Assembly (NCBI GenBank): GCA_022264855.1
Contig: JABYQU010000018.1
Coordinates: 1 to 64,000, forward strand
Origin: Lenzites betulinus
Lineage: Eukaryota; Basidiomycota; Agaricomycetes; Polyporales; Polyporaceae
Direction: 5' to 3'
DNA length: 64,000 bases
Numbering within the stretch: the stretch's first letter is position 1; every line of letters starts with the position of its first letter. Below the pieces are notes generated by a model that saw only the letters and a list, made by a program, of their open reading frames with translations, ran no database searches and had not been told where the DNA came from. The translations under genes were made by a program, and so were the position numbers. Positions 10,238 through 21,624 of the stretch are shown in pieces.

Positions 10238-12009
10238 CATATCTCCGTGACATCGGCGCGGATCGCCACGCAAAAGGCACCGCCAGAAAGCGGCTAAATG
10301 CTGCTTTCTGTCGGTGCCTTTTGCGCGACGATAAGACCGCACAAACCCTCGCAATACGGCATCTTGTGTTCCATACAGTGTAATAACATGTTGTAGCGAT
10401 ATAATCATGTATAACTCTTCAAATGACATTCTGTTTCCTCCAATATATCAGTGTTGGCAATCGCTATGCGTACACAAAGATGTAGGACAATCGGAGCCCG
10501 TTCAGACTTGTAAATCACTTATCAGTGGTCGGAATGTACATCTTTACAACGTGAGATCCGCTCAATCGATTTTGATATAAACTGACACGATTAGCACCTT
10601 ATTGAACCGCTATCTATACACAAAGTTACATGGTAAAAGGACTAGAACTGACGGAGATATCGTGTTTTCAGTGCACACATGCAGGTAGCCGCCCACCGTC
10701 TTAAGACGGTCTCGGGCAGCTTCTGCAAGTCTGTCAGTACTATACATTACTATGCCTCCCTGTAGAATGCTTTGTAGCACACAAATTCGAGTTCTTGGCC
10801 GATTTACATGTTTTTGGGCTTGTCTGAAAGCTATATACGAGTGCTATATAGCTGCTGACTTGATGAATATATGTTTGCTTTCAGTAGCTATGTATCAGCT
10901 AGATTAGTGTGCACCAGCTGCAGTTTTCGAGTTTTCAATGACTTCCTGTGTTTATTGAGGAGAAATGGATCTACATTGTCATATAAGAGGTATATATGGT
11001 ACATTCAGTGTGAGATAACATGTATGCATTGCTCCAGGGTGCCTGTGAAGAGATGGAAGGGGGGGTGAGCAGGTGGGGGGGAGGGAGGAGGAGCAGATAG
11101 TGATAGCGACGCGCTGTGTGGTCGTATCACCGCGAAATAGGTACCGACAGAAAGCAGCATTTAGCCGCTTTCTGGCGGTGCCTTTTGCGTGGCGATCCGC
11201 GCCGATGTCACGGAGATATGCGTCGAGGAAGGTGGGTAGTAGCTGGACTACTACCCACCCTCCTCGACGCGTCTGTGGGCTGTAGTTTGTTCAGAGGACG
11301 TTATAACTGTGGATTAGAATGTATTAGGTACTGAACAAAACATGTGCGAGCAAAAACGAAGGTAATCTGGGTACAAGAAGTGGAGCTGCACTCCCCCCGG
11401 GGTGGGCGGAGCGCAGCTCCACCGTCCGTCGGGCGATTCGGACGTATGTGGGCTCGTTAGAGCGCGCTGGACTCCCTCTTTATGGGAAAGTAATTTGCGC
11501 GCCGAGGCGACAACGAACGGACGAGATATCGCCCGTTCTTTGTCGCCTCCTTTGCACTTTTACTGTATCCTCTGTAGAGCAATCAGTACTTACCCAATTC
11601 TCGTTATGTTTGCGCGCTATTGTAGCGTAGGTACACACGAGTAAAATGCGCTATTTTTGAAGCAAATTGGACGCGATGTGAGCGAGGGAGAGGCGAAGCA
11701 GACAGGCAAGGGAGGGAGGACAAGAGCACACCTGCCTAATCGGGATGTGGCTGCGAGAGAGGCACAGGCGCGCGCGGGAGAGCCCCGGGGAGATGAGATA
11801 ACACCTTATCTATTGAGAGATAAGAGATTAGAGACCCCCGGGGGCGCCAGCGCTGTCCCCCGGGCCTGCCTACCATATTAGGCAGGTCCCGGAGGGCAGC
11901 GTTGGCGCCCCCGGCCGCCCGTGATACATCAGGAACCTTCCTGTTCCTGATGTAAAGCGGCGCGGAGTCCTAAACGGTTCCTGATACATCAGAACTACAA
12001 CAGGGGCTG

Positions 12010-13071
12010 GCAGATGAACGCGCTGCAACGGCCGCGGGAGGACGACACCTCGTGTGCTTGCCAGGCCTTCTGCGGACGCCTCTGACGCTGTTGCACACAG
12101 CCGGGACTCGTTCAACGGGAGGACGGGAGAGCGGCAGAACACGCCATGCGGAGGCGGCGGTGTTTGAGGTCGTACAGGATGCGCAACGGCGGCTAGGCTC
12201 CTGTGTATTGAGAGTCAGTCGGCAGGGCTGCAGGTGGTCTGGGCGCGAACATACGATGACAGTCACACGGGGACGTTGTACAAGGACGTCGCACGCAGGT
12301 CGCGATGGGCGCCAGGGGGGCGAGGGAGCCGCACGATGTGCGCGCGGCTGCCCGAGTGGCGCCTGTATGGACTGCCCGCGCTGGCGTTTCGGTGATGAGT
12401 CTTGCTCGCGGCGCTGCGGGAGCGTTCGGCGTCGTTCGTGTCAGCCTCGGGTAGCTTTCTTGTGCGCCGCCGAGGGCTCGCCGTTTGCAGAGACGACTTG
12501 CAGGCTAGAGCAGTATCCTGATGAGTTCATCAGTACTTGTCCGGATGGCGCGTGGCGCAAAGTGTAAGCGTGACTACGTACCTAGGAGATACTACACATG
12601 AACATCGCTATAACGAACACGCATGGAGGTGACTGTGCACGAGGGGGGCGGTAGTGTTGAACGTTGGTGAGAAGCAAGGACGCGGGCGTCACACGTGGGA
12701 TCCGAGTGAGGTTAAGGGCCGGGCTGCTCGCTGGGGGAGTGGATGTGCACAAGGGTGTAGCGAAGTGTATACTACGAGAGGTGGGTGCGGGGTGGGGAGG
12801 GCGAGCGATGCTCGTAGCTGTACTCGGACGCGTCTACCATAATAACATATCCCACTGTGTATCGCCGGTTAACGCGAGCACGCGCTCGCAGGCGGAGGTC
12901 GTTGGCGGGGGAGGGCAGACGGGGCGCGGCGGGGAGCGCAGTGCGGCGGCGGCGGAGGACAGAGCGCGCGTGGGCGGTCGGTGGCGGAGGGCGCAGGCAG
13001 AGTGCGCAAGGCCGAGCTGGACAGGCGCAGGCGAGAGGGCAGACGCGGGCGTGTGGCGTAAGAGACTTGCT
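12010..13071. other. GC-rich flank with diverged repeat copies
   Basis: No gene is recognised up to the hypothetical gene ending at 13072. The stretch contains the right-hand counterparts of 9180-9400 (at 12010-12200) and of 7960-8545 (at 12365-12868). Order and degree of divergence suggest an older tandem or segmental duplication that element 1 entered later. Confidence 0.45.
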
Positions 13072-13950
13072 TCATACGGGGATGCGGCTGGGAGGCAGTG
13101 GTGCGCGAATGTGCGCATCGGTGGCGTCTGCGAAAGGGTTCGCTGGACGGGCGAGATGCGGGGCTGAGAGGGACTTGGGGAGGGCGGGGCGCGCGTTCTC
13201 CTGTCCGTCGGCGTTGGCGTCATTTGAGAGAAGAGCGGGGAGGGGTGTGCATGCGTCGTCGCAATCAGGGACGATGGTGGCGGCGGAGCTGCCGCGGGAG
13301 TCCATGGAAAGCGAGCGGGTGATCGTGTGCTCGTCGTCGTCTTCATCGACGGGCGAGGGCATGGGCGTGAGATCGGGCGAGCTCGCGCTCACGTGGGCGA
13401 AGGAGAGGGAGAGCGGCGCGGGCGGGAAGACGCAGGCAGAGCCTGAGCGACGGAGGGAGGCAGGGTTGAGGCGGCTGGACGAGCCGGGCTGCTCGGCATG
13501 CTGCAGGACATTAGCAGGGAACTAGCACGATAAAGTGACGACATACCCATTGCGCAAGCTCCTCGCGAGCCCCTGGCGTATCCCACGAGAGCCCGTCAAG
13601 GTCCGCGAACTCAGTCTTCACGGACTGGACCGATTCCTCCAATATGCGCATCTCCTCCTGCGAAACGAGCGCATGAGCGTACTGCAGCGTGAACAAGAGT
13701 GAGAACGCACTGCTGTGATGCGGAGAGCGTCACGCTCCTCGGCCTTGAGCTCGGCCTTGGCGACGGCCTGACAGATGAGGCGCTGCTGGGCCTTGTCGCT
13801 GAGGGCCTGCACGGGCGGGCGCGGGCGCGTGGGGCTGGTGCGGACGGCGACGGAGTGGGAGGCGAGGGCGATGGCGAGCGGAATTGGGAGCGAGTCGGCC
13901 GTGGCGAGCGAGCACAGGCCAGCAGTAGTGTGTGTGGAGGAGTGTAGTAG
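13072..13950 (-). CDS. Hypothetical fungal protein, 5' end unclear
   Basis: Three minus-strand exons join in frame with canonical introns. The first (open from about 13950 or further) reads SDKAQQRLICQAVAKAELKA. After an intron at about 13663-13715 comes EEMRILEESVQSVKTEFADL. After a second intron of about 46 bp comes a Ser/Pro-rich tail with SASSPDLTPMPSPVDEDDDE, ending RIPV-stop at 13072. The middle part is predicted helical. I do not recognise the family. No ATG is found in the first exon's frame before the GC hairpin array at 14105, so the start may be in a missed exon or lost. Confidence 0.5.
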
Positions 13951-14104
13951 CAGCGAGCGTGGAGGCAGCGAGCGTGGAGGTGGTGGTAGCAGAGAGAGCG
14001 AGAGAGCGCGGTCAGCCACAGTACGGCGCGTGTTGACGCGTCTGTGACCTGTGTGACGGACGCGTTGAGTCCAGGCGGGCGTCTGCACGCGTCTATCTCC
14101 CTCG

Positions 14105-14290
14105 CACCCGCGGCCGCGGGCACTCACCTGAATGTTAAACAGCCACCCGCGGCCGCGCACCTGCGCGGCCGCGGGCACTCGCCCGAGTGTCAACCAGCCA
14201 CCCGCGGCCGCGCACCTGCGCGGCCGCGGGCACTCGCCCGAGTGTCAACCAGCCACCCGCGGCCGCGCAGGTGCGCGGCCGCGGGTCACG
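14105..14290. repeat. GC hairpin array 3 (four units)
   Basis: One half-unit and three full units have a roughly 56-bp period, each with arms CCGCGGCCGCGCA/TGCGCGGCCGCGG. The centre is CACCTG in the second and third units but CAGGTG in the last, which is the inverted form of an otherwise symmetrical hairpin. The array sits between the hypothetical gene and the WBP1 fragment. Confidence 0.88.
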
Positions 14291-14493
14291 TATGGCTGTA
14301 TCGCGGATGGACCGCGGATGCGGGGGCCCTCCGTCGCTGCGACGATTAACGTGATCCCAACCTTACCTCACATGTAATCTAGTGGCACTTAATGCCAATA
14401 TGCATGTCGAGCCCACTTCACACATCACTCCAAGGTCGCTTGCAAGGCTCAGCGGAGAAAGTATGTCAAATAATTAAGCAAAATACACGGGCT

Positions 14494-15430
14494 CTACTCC
14501 GTCTTCGAGCCCCTCGCTTTCCTCGGCTCGCGCTCGTCGCCCGCAAGCCACAGCGCGACGAAGATCCCGAATGCAGCGCTCGTAGAGAAAGCGCCCGCAT
14601 AGTACGGCCACACTGCGCTGAGGAAGCACGGGTACCCGTCGTGCCGCGGGGGGACGACCGGGACGACGGTCGAGCTCTCAAGGAACGTCAGCCTGAAACG
14701 GGGCACGGTCAGCATGACGCGCAAGATAAGTGGAGAAAGAGGGAAGAGCGCGTACCCCTTGCGCTTATGGTTAATCACGAACTGGAAGACGCCATGCCGG
14801 TCCGGGACACGGAAGGTGACGGAGTACTTGCCGGGCTCGCCTGCGATGGGCGGGAGCGTGGTGCGTATGTGCGGGTCGAGCATGGTGAACTCGAGCTGCA
14901 AATCCTTCAGGCCGGAGTACACTTCCCAGGCCTCAAGCTCGGGGTTATACTTGGAGATGCACGCGGTGTAGGTCTAGGGGAAGCATACACGTAAGAAGGC
15001 ACTGTAGAAGTGGAAGCACTAAGCATACGTACCACACGGTCGTTGGTCGTGTACATCTCGAGGGGGCTAGTCTCGTTCACGCGGTGGTGCTCAACACTGT
15101 CAATGCGGAGGACTTCGGATTCCAGGAATGTCCAGGCCGCGACGTCACGCGCGAACTGCCTGTTGCCTGACTGTTTGCCCCTGGATTCATCTTCAACACC
15201 CGCGGGGAGTGAACACAACAATGGCGACTCACTTAGCGACCTCCTTGTTGAAGAATTTGTCAGTGAACATATCAACGCCGCCGATCCAGGTGGTGCGTGC
15301 GTTCGTGGGGGTCTGGAAACCGGTTACCAGGCTCAACTGGCTGCCTGCCCAAAGGCCCTCACCGCCCTTCTCTGCAGCCTCAACCAAAACGTCAGCGCTG
15401 GAGTCGCTGTCTGCGCCAATCTCCCAGCGG
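14494..15430 (-). pseudogene. WBP1: OST48/WBP1 oligosaccharyltransferase subunit, C-terminal half only
   Basis: WBP1 (DDOST/OST48) is an ER-membrane subunit of the oligosaccharyltransferase that N-glycosylates proteins. The visible minus-strand exons are about 15430-15233 (GGEGLWAGSQLSLVTGFQT, WIGGVDMFTDKFFNK), 15180-15033 (RQFARDVAAWTFLESEVLRI), 14973-14756 (KYSVTFRVPDRHGVFQFVIN) and 14692-14494. The last carries the C-terminal membrane segment YYAGAFSTSAAFGIFVALWL and ends at TAG. Introns are canonical and the frame is intact throughout. The N-terminal half expected upstream, including the GATase-like luminal domain, is not found between 15430 and 18500, where the sequence is GC-rich and unrelated. 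It is therefore a 5'-truncated copy. An intact gene is expected elsewhere, since the subunit is essential in yeast. Confidence 0.8.
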
Positions 15431-17944
15431 GGAGAGGGCCGCGCCCGTGTCTTGGTACTCGCGCGTCGTGCGCGGACTCTGCGGATATTATGAGAGGGCC
15501 GCGGGGCGACGCTGGGGCTCCGACATCCCGGAATGTGTCCCGCCTGCGAGATGGGACCGGACCAGAGCAGACTCGCACGCGGGGGCTCCCGCTCCCGTCG
15601 CCGACTCCAGTCGAGGCGTGCCAATGCGCGTGTGCTCATTCTGACGCGTTCGACGCGTCCGGGGTGCGCACGTGTCTTGAGGAGCGCCCCACCTCTCGAT
15701 GCGTGCGCGCTGCGGCACGGTACGGCTGGCGCTGCGGCGCGGGGCGTTCCATGTGTGGCCTGACGATGTCCGGGAGACGAGCGCGTCGCGGTACGCGTTC
15801 CGCGCGCGCGGGGCGAGTTGACGGCGACGAACGCGTGCTGGGAGTATCTCTGTGGGCGTACCTGATGAGATGCGCAGGAAATCATGTACCGTGGCGAAGG
15901 AAAGAAGGTATGTACATCAGAGGTACAACTTACTATCTGCGTTCACTCTATTTGGTAGCCGCGCGAGAATGGAGGACGTGAGCGAGGCGGGAGGAAGCCT
16001 GGGATCAGATATTGGCGGTACGCGAGCGAGCAGAGCAAGAGAAGCAGGCAGCCCGAGGCACAGACAGACAAGGCACGGAATCTCAGAATAGGCGCCCGTG
16101 CGGATGCGAGTGCACCGAGTGTCTCCCGGGCTTGTTTGGTGCGCTCGCGGCCGCCTCCCATGGTGCGTAAAGCTTACCGTTGTATTCTACCATGTACCCG
16201 CAGCTAACTCCGGTAAATTCGCAGTGCGCAGAGGGGTGTCCCCGGCGGGCGGGGGCTCCCATGTGCACGGGCGGCGGGACATGCACAGCGCGTCCGCGGC
16301 GGCCGTTTTCGACGCGGGACGTCGCGAGAAGACTCCCACGACGTTACGGTACACGTCTATATGCACGAAGGGGTTTACCTTGTGCTCAATACACGCGCAG
16401 AAAGGTGCGGGGACTTGCCTTTGGCGGCGGCTGGAAGTGACTTACCGAGAGCTTTCTTTCCGTGGCAGATGCGAGGACGACTTGGCAGCGCAGACTAGAG
16501 CAAGCAGAGTCGACATCAGGGCAGATGCGCTACACAGAGAGAGGCCGGGTGCGCGTGGTGCAGAGGAGAGTCGCGAGACGCGCCCGGAGCTGGACTTGTC
16601 GTTCCGAGCCGCATCGAATGGGCGCCCCGTGTCTGTGTGAGTGCGGAGAGTGAGTTTCGGGGCACTCGTAAGCCCACCCCTGCGAAGAAAACGAAGTACG
16701 CCCTCGCCCTTGCATCGTACGACAACGTCCTTTCAACGACGACTCCCGCGCACCAGCGCGCATACACCCTCCGAGTTACACGGCGATCTGACAAGATTCA
16801 AAACTCGACATTTTCGACCCATTAATTTCATAGGCATCAACAATGAATCACGCACTGGCCCTCGTGATCTTGCCCAATCGCGCCCACACTTTGTACGCCG
16901 TCTCGCCTGCAGGTACGCATCATGCTCACCAAGTTTCAGCCGGATTGGACGAGTGCGCGAAAACGCCGTTTGCATGCCATTTCGCACGGGCGCCCACCCA
17001 ATCGCGCACATCTCCCGGAGCACACATCGCCATGCGACGCCACCTCGTACGTACACTCGCATGCACGTACCGCATGTGCTCGCTGAATCCCGGGGCGATC
17101 CGCGCAGGTCCGGAATGCGCCCACTGCGCACACCCATGGGCACCACCAGCAAAGGCTCGCCCGTCGCGGGACAGCCCCGCCGCACATGGCCGCACAACTT
17201 GGAACACATACTCGCGTGTGTGGACGCTCGCTGCCATAGAAAGCGCGGCACGATCCGAGCAGGGGCTGCTCGCGGCCAAGTCACCACCGACACGTCGAAA
17301 TCCGCGCGCAGAGGCCCGTGCGCCCATCGGCGCGGCCCGAAACTTGAAGCACACCCGCCTGTGCACCCCCCGCGGCGGCCCCGCCAGTCTTGCGCCGATC
17401 CTGGACAATTGGAATGGTGTCATCAAGGACGTCGCCCATGGGCACGCGCGAAGAATCGCGCGCAGCGCCGCGCCTACTCGTCCTGCAGCCGCGAGATGTG
17501 GCACACACTGCCTCAAAGGCTGGTGGCGTCGTATCCCATCATGCGCGAAGTGCGCAAACACGCGGAACACCGCGCGCGGGCAAGGGCAGCCCTCCCTGCA
17601 AGCAGTAGCATCAGCCGGCCGCCACGGACTCCCGCGCGGCCTCCCGGACGTACATAACGGCGCGTGCATGCCCCTCTGCCGTATCGCAAGCCCCTCCTTG
17701 CCCTCTCATGTCGCCGCGCCCGCCCGCGCTGTTCGACGCGCGCCCGCAATCATCTAAGGTATATATCTATGTGCTAACTAACCCGCGAGGCCGTGCAAGA
17801 CGACACCGCGCACCCAGCTCCCTCCCGACCAAGCACCGGGTCTCTTGTGATCGCGCTGCAACAGGAGCATGTGTGGCCGTTCGTGCACGGCTCCCGCCGG
17901 TGGTCTGCGTCGACAGCGGCACCCAATGTGCTGCACTTACACCG
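15431..17944. other. GC-rich stretch, no recognisable gene
   Basis: Many overlapping long frames exist on both strands, but none resembles a known protein. They are Arg/Pro/Ala-rich, as expected from GC-biased noncoding DNA. Around 16820-17000 the composition drops briefly and contains AAACGCC/CGCGCCC blocks vaguely like 7650-7700. I cannot assign a function. Confidence 0.4.
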
Positions 17945-18480
17945 GCCACACGAGCTCGCGCAGGTGCGCGGCCTCGGGCACTCACTCGCGTGTTAAATGC
18001 TCACCCGCGGCCGCGCAGGTGCGCGGCCGCGGCGACTCAACTGAGTGTTAACCGCTCACCCGCGGCCGCGCAGGTGCGCGGCCGCGGCAACTCGTGTGTG
18101 TGTTACGTGCATACCCGCGGTCGCGCAGGTGCGCGGCCGCGGCGACTCAACTAAGTGTTAACCGCTCACCCGCGGCCGCGCACCTGCGCGGCCGCGGCAA
18201 CTCATGTGTGTGTGTTACATACCCACCCGCGGCTGCGCAAGTGCGCGGCCGCGGCGACTCAACTGAGTGTTAATCGCTCACCCGCGGCCGCGCACCTGCG
18301 CGACCGCGGTGACTCATATGGGTGTTACGTGCATACCCGCAGTCGCGCAGGTGCGCGGCCTCGGCCACTCGTCTGCGTGTTACATGCCCACCCGAGGCCG
18401 CGCAGGTGCACGGCCGCGGCCACTTGCCTAACTGTTAAATGCCCACCCCATCTTGCACATGTGCATGGCCTTGGACCAGG
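17945..18480. repeat. GC hairpin array 4 (about ten units)
   Basis: Ten units have a 53-59 bp period, the last one or two decayed. The stems are the same CCGCGGCCGCGCA/TGCGCGGCCGCGG. The centres vary: about six read CAGGTG, two read CACCTG (near 18182 and 18292), one CAAGTG, and the last CATGTG. Spacers carry GACTCAACTGAGTGTTAACC-like inverted repeats. Confidence 0.88.
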
Positions 18481-18977
18481 TGTTTGTTTCCCATGCCCTT
18501 CCTCATTTCCACCTGCCCATACAGGCCGTCCCACAACATTTGTTTGGTAAGTCACTAGGGTGAAGCCGCATACCAAGCCCTAACCCGCACCATTTTACTT
18601 ATCTGCATGCGTCGTTCATTGGTTTTTTGTAGGACCTTCCATAGTTATTATACAGTAATATAATTATCTATGTGTTCTGCCACCTTGCTGTCTACTATAT
18701 TAAGCTGAGGCAGCAGACGATGCAGGGACTAATAACCCTGTAGGCTGCACTCCTCCTTAGGCAATATGGTACTTATGCATTTCTACCCTTTAGAGATATA
18801 GGGAATGGGCACTTAGTGCGCTGCACTCCTAGTGAGCAGCGCAGCTTGCAGGCAGGCATCTGAGACATCGCCATCACAAAGTGGCTGAACCATCAAAAAG
18901 TGGCTGCCCATCACGGTTTTGCCGCCCATCCATCAGCGCTTAACCTAGCCCCCCCGCGCTTAGCCTCTCCCTAACCC
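18481..18977. other. Spacer, no gene seen
   Basis: Mixed-composition DNA between GC hairpin array 4 and the end of the SNF2 helicase gene. A pair of loosely similar GCTGCACTCCT blocks (near 18746 and 18820) is visible. CCCTAACCCTCACCC lies just before the helicase stop. No open frame of interest. Confidence 0.45.
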
Positions 18978-21129
18978 TCACCCACTCGACTTTTGCCCCT
19001 GTGTATGCGACGTACGTAGACTTGGCTCAATGCCGGAGAACTCGCTGTGGAGCGTACCCTTCTGGAAACCGATATTGTTGAGGAAAACGTCCGAGGTGCC
19101 GCGTGCGATGATACGGTAAATGGCGACAATCTTGGGTTGGGAGTAGCGCCACACACGCCCAATGAGTTGTTGATCTTCTTGAGCGGACCACAGATTGTCC
19201 TAGAGGGAGATCAGGACCTGCAACAAGACAACCCGGGAGCGTTAGAGTCACATACCACAATGATGACAATATTAGCGAAAGCCATATTGAGGCCACACAT
19301 CCCTACGCCCGACAATAGCAGAACGTTGCACTCGGGATTGGTACGAAAGTCGAGGAGCGCCGCTGAACGTTGCGCGGTGTTCACTAACCCATTGATTTCC
19401 TGGTAGTGAATCCCGCGCTGCTCGAATGCCTAGATCGGCGTTAGTGAGAGTGCCAATGTCAACAACAGGATACTTACCGATTTGATGAGCCAGTTTAAGC
19501 TTGGAAACGCAAGATAGACGATAATCTTGTCGTTTGGAAGGGCGCCGTCGGGGTTATCGCGCTTGGGGTCCCATGGCCAGGACTCAGCGTCGACTTGCGA
19601 GTAAACGTGACTGTCGGTGTTGTATTCAAGCGGCGGGCGGCAACAATGGCCCAAGTGCCACTCGAGAACGGAGAGGACGGCGTCGATTTTCGTTGAAGGG
19701 TGGTCAGTGTACGGCTTGAGCTCATCTTCAGGTGTGAACGCATATCCGCTGAGCTTCGAGAACCCTGGATGCAGCAATGCCTGGCGAATGCTGAGGTAGA
19801 AACTCTGCATTGACGGGTAATTCGTCAATAGGAGAGCTTCCGGGGGGTACGCGTGCGCGCGCAGTACGCGCACGTACCGATACGGATAGTCATAAACACG
19901 GAGACAGAGCGGGTGACACGAGGGGACTGTGGCATGTCCCCCGGAGGTACGAGCGCGCGCACACAGTCACGGAGCGGGCGCGCGGGGTGCGGGGAGAGCG
20001 TAGTGCGGGGATACAATTGACGGCCCGCTGCCGTGTATGCCAGAGGTACGCGTGGTCATAAAGAGACAGGCCGGAAGCCGCCGAGTTCAGTGCACGCACC
20101 AACGCATGTGTCCAGGAAACACGCCCCGCGCTGTCTATGGACGCGACGGCATCCGCGAACGGCAGACCACACACGCGCCTGTACTTGTCACGGACGCGCG
20201 CGCGTGTCCCCAGGGGACCCGCCGCAACGTAGGCCTATCGGCTACGCAGCAGCGCCACGGACCCCAGGTGCAGCGCACCCTGGTGTGTCCCGGGGACACG
20301 ACTCGTCGGCTCCGACGATCGAACCAGGGTATACGGAGAGAAATGGAGTGCACGCGGGGACGTGTCCCGGGGGGGCACGCCAAACGCCTTCGTTTGGCGT
20401 GCTCTCTCAAGACGCACGACCCTCCCACAATGTATTCCTAGAACATATTAGAGTGAAAAGACTTACCCCGACGCCTTTGCTGTCCACGGACACGCCTTCT
20501 TGCGCGAGCTGAGCAGCAAGTTCGCGCTGCACCTCCATTTCTTCTTCGGTTAGGTTGACCAGTAGCGACGACTCAACCCACGGGGCTAGTCCCGAGATCG
20601 GTTTCCCGCGATTGTCCTTCGAATAGATGGTGCGGCGCATCATATAACCCTTGTAAATGACGCGAATGGCGGCGATCCAGTCGTGGTTTGCTTGCTTGAT
20701 CTTATCCTCTATGGCGTCCTTCGAGACCTGTCCGAGGGCGACGACGCGGGCCAGTCGAACGTCGCCCTTACCTTTCTGACGCTTCTCGCGCTCCTTGCGG
20801 CGGGCACGATCGAGTTCTCGCTTGAAGCGCGCCATCTCGCTATTGACGATGCCCGGCAGTTCCAACCACTTAGCAATGTTAACCAAGTCCTGGGGAGAGA
20901 GTAACCCTGTCAAAATGTGTCGTCGGCGGCGAATTCGAGCGACTTACCATAGGCCCGGTCATCACTGGCGTTGCGGTCAAAGCGATTGACATGCGCGAGC
21001 GGACCGTGAGCTCGACACATCCAGCGCGCTGCTTGTTAAGGTTGCGCGCGTAATGGGCCTCGTCGAGGACGAAAATCCCATAGTTGCGGTTGACGGAGAA
21101 TAGGGTGTTGTCGACGAGGCCCTTTGCGC
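18978..21129 (-). pseudogene. SNF2-type helicase, C-terminal part of a split gene
   Basis: This minus-strand half continues the gene interrupted at 21129. It starts inside the exon with GLVDNTLFSVNRNYGIFVLD followed by the DEAH box (near 21070) and SIALTATP (motif III). After an intron at about 20940-20900 comes a basic linker rich in RARRKEREKRQK. A large intron of about 590 bp (about 20465-19870) is filled with GC-rich repeats. The helicase C domain follows: LLSGVGMCGLNMAFANIVI and, in the last exon, QLIGRVWRYSQPK (motif VI). The likely stop is at 18978-18980. SNF2 enzymes are ATP-driven DNA translocases that remodel chromatin. No frameshift is seen in the exons, so the main lesion is the insertion of foldback element 2. 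Confidence 0.75.
19870..20465 (-). repeat. GC-rich repeat-filled intron of the SNF2 gene
   Basis: The intron starts with GTAAGTCTTTTC (minus strand, near 20465). Its body carries repeated CCCGGAGGTACG-like and TGTCCCGGGGACA-like blocks, resembling the tandem repeats at 34260-34776. The acceptor near 19870 is not certain. It is about ten times longer than the other introns of this gene, suggesting an insertion into an intron. Confidence 0.45.
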
Positions 21130-21624
21130 CACCAGCTGATGTACTCCTGATGTATCAGGAACCGTTTGGGACTCCGCGCCGCTTTACATCAGGAACAGGA
21201 AGCGTTCCTGATGTATCACGGGCGGCCGGGAGCGCCAGCGCTGCCCTCCGGGACCTGCCTAATATGGTAGGCAGGCCCGGGGGACAGTGCTGGCGCCCCC
21301 GGGAGCCTTTAATCTCTTATCTAACGTAGATAATAGCCATATCTAATCTCCCCGGTACTCTTTTTTTTTTTTTTTTTTTTTTTTTTTGGTGGAGCGCGTC
21401 TTGAGCCTGCTTCCCCAGTGAGCTCGTCAGAGCGTGTGGTGAGTTAGCGGGCGCGCTTGGTGACTTCTAGGGAGAAACAAGAAACCCCAGCAATCACTTC
21501 AGTAGTGAGAGTTTAGATGTGCATTAAGGTCGCGCTATCACCGTACCGCGAGGAAATGCCGTTTACGCACTGAGTGTGGGACTCCAAGGTCATCGGGAGC
21601 TTCATCTGAGGGCCCCAGGCGCCC

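Larger units (their letters stand above)
9450..12009 (+). mobile_element. Foldback hairpin element 1 (2560 bp)
   Basis: The element is flanked by a 7-bp direct repeat GCAGATG (9443-9449 and 12010-12016). One end starts CACCAGCTGATGTACTCC; the other, read inward, starts CAGCCCCTGTTGTAGTTC. Both then share CTGATGTATCAGGAACCGTTT. The outer roughly 900 bp on each side are inverted copies of each other. Each arm carries five self-contained hairpins, in the left arm at 9547-9619, 9911-9952, 10035-10079, 10189-10237 and 10266-10332. The middle of about 750 bp is unique, AT-richer, and contains CCGTCTTAAGACGG. No open frame resembles a transposase, so it is presumably mobilised in trans. End sequence and duplication length suggest a hAT-like mechanism (inference). 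Confidence 0.88.

Noticed and set aside
9450..12009. Reading the foldback elements as classic MITEs.
   Set aside because: At 2.56 kb with 900-bp arms they are too long, and the inner hairpin rows have no counterpart in ordinary MITEs.
12834..13525. Long overlapping frames on both strands in 12.8-13.5 kb.
   Set aside because: Only the minus-strand frame with joined exons (ending 13072) shows protein-like composition and splice sites. The plus-strand frame of 222 codons is Arg/Gly-rich antisense.
14105..14290. GC hairpin arrays as tRNA or structured RNA genes.
   Set aside because: No tRNA arms or A/B boxes; stems are perfect palindromes of DNA repeat type.
16641..17757. Plus-strand frames of 338 and 304 codons.
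   Set aside because: No ATG-to-domain logic, no similarity known to me, extreme Arg/Pro/Ala bias, and equally long frames on the opposite strand. Expected from GC-rich noncoding DNA.
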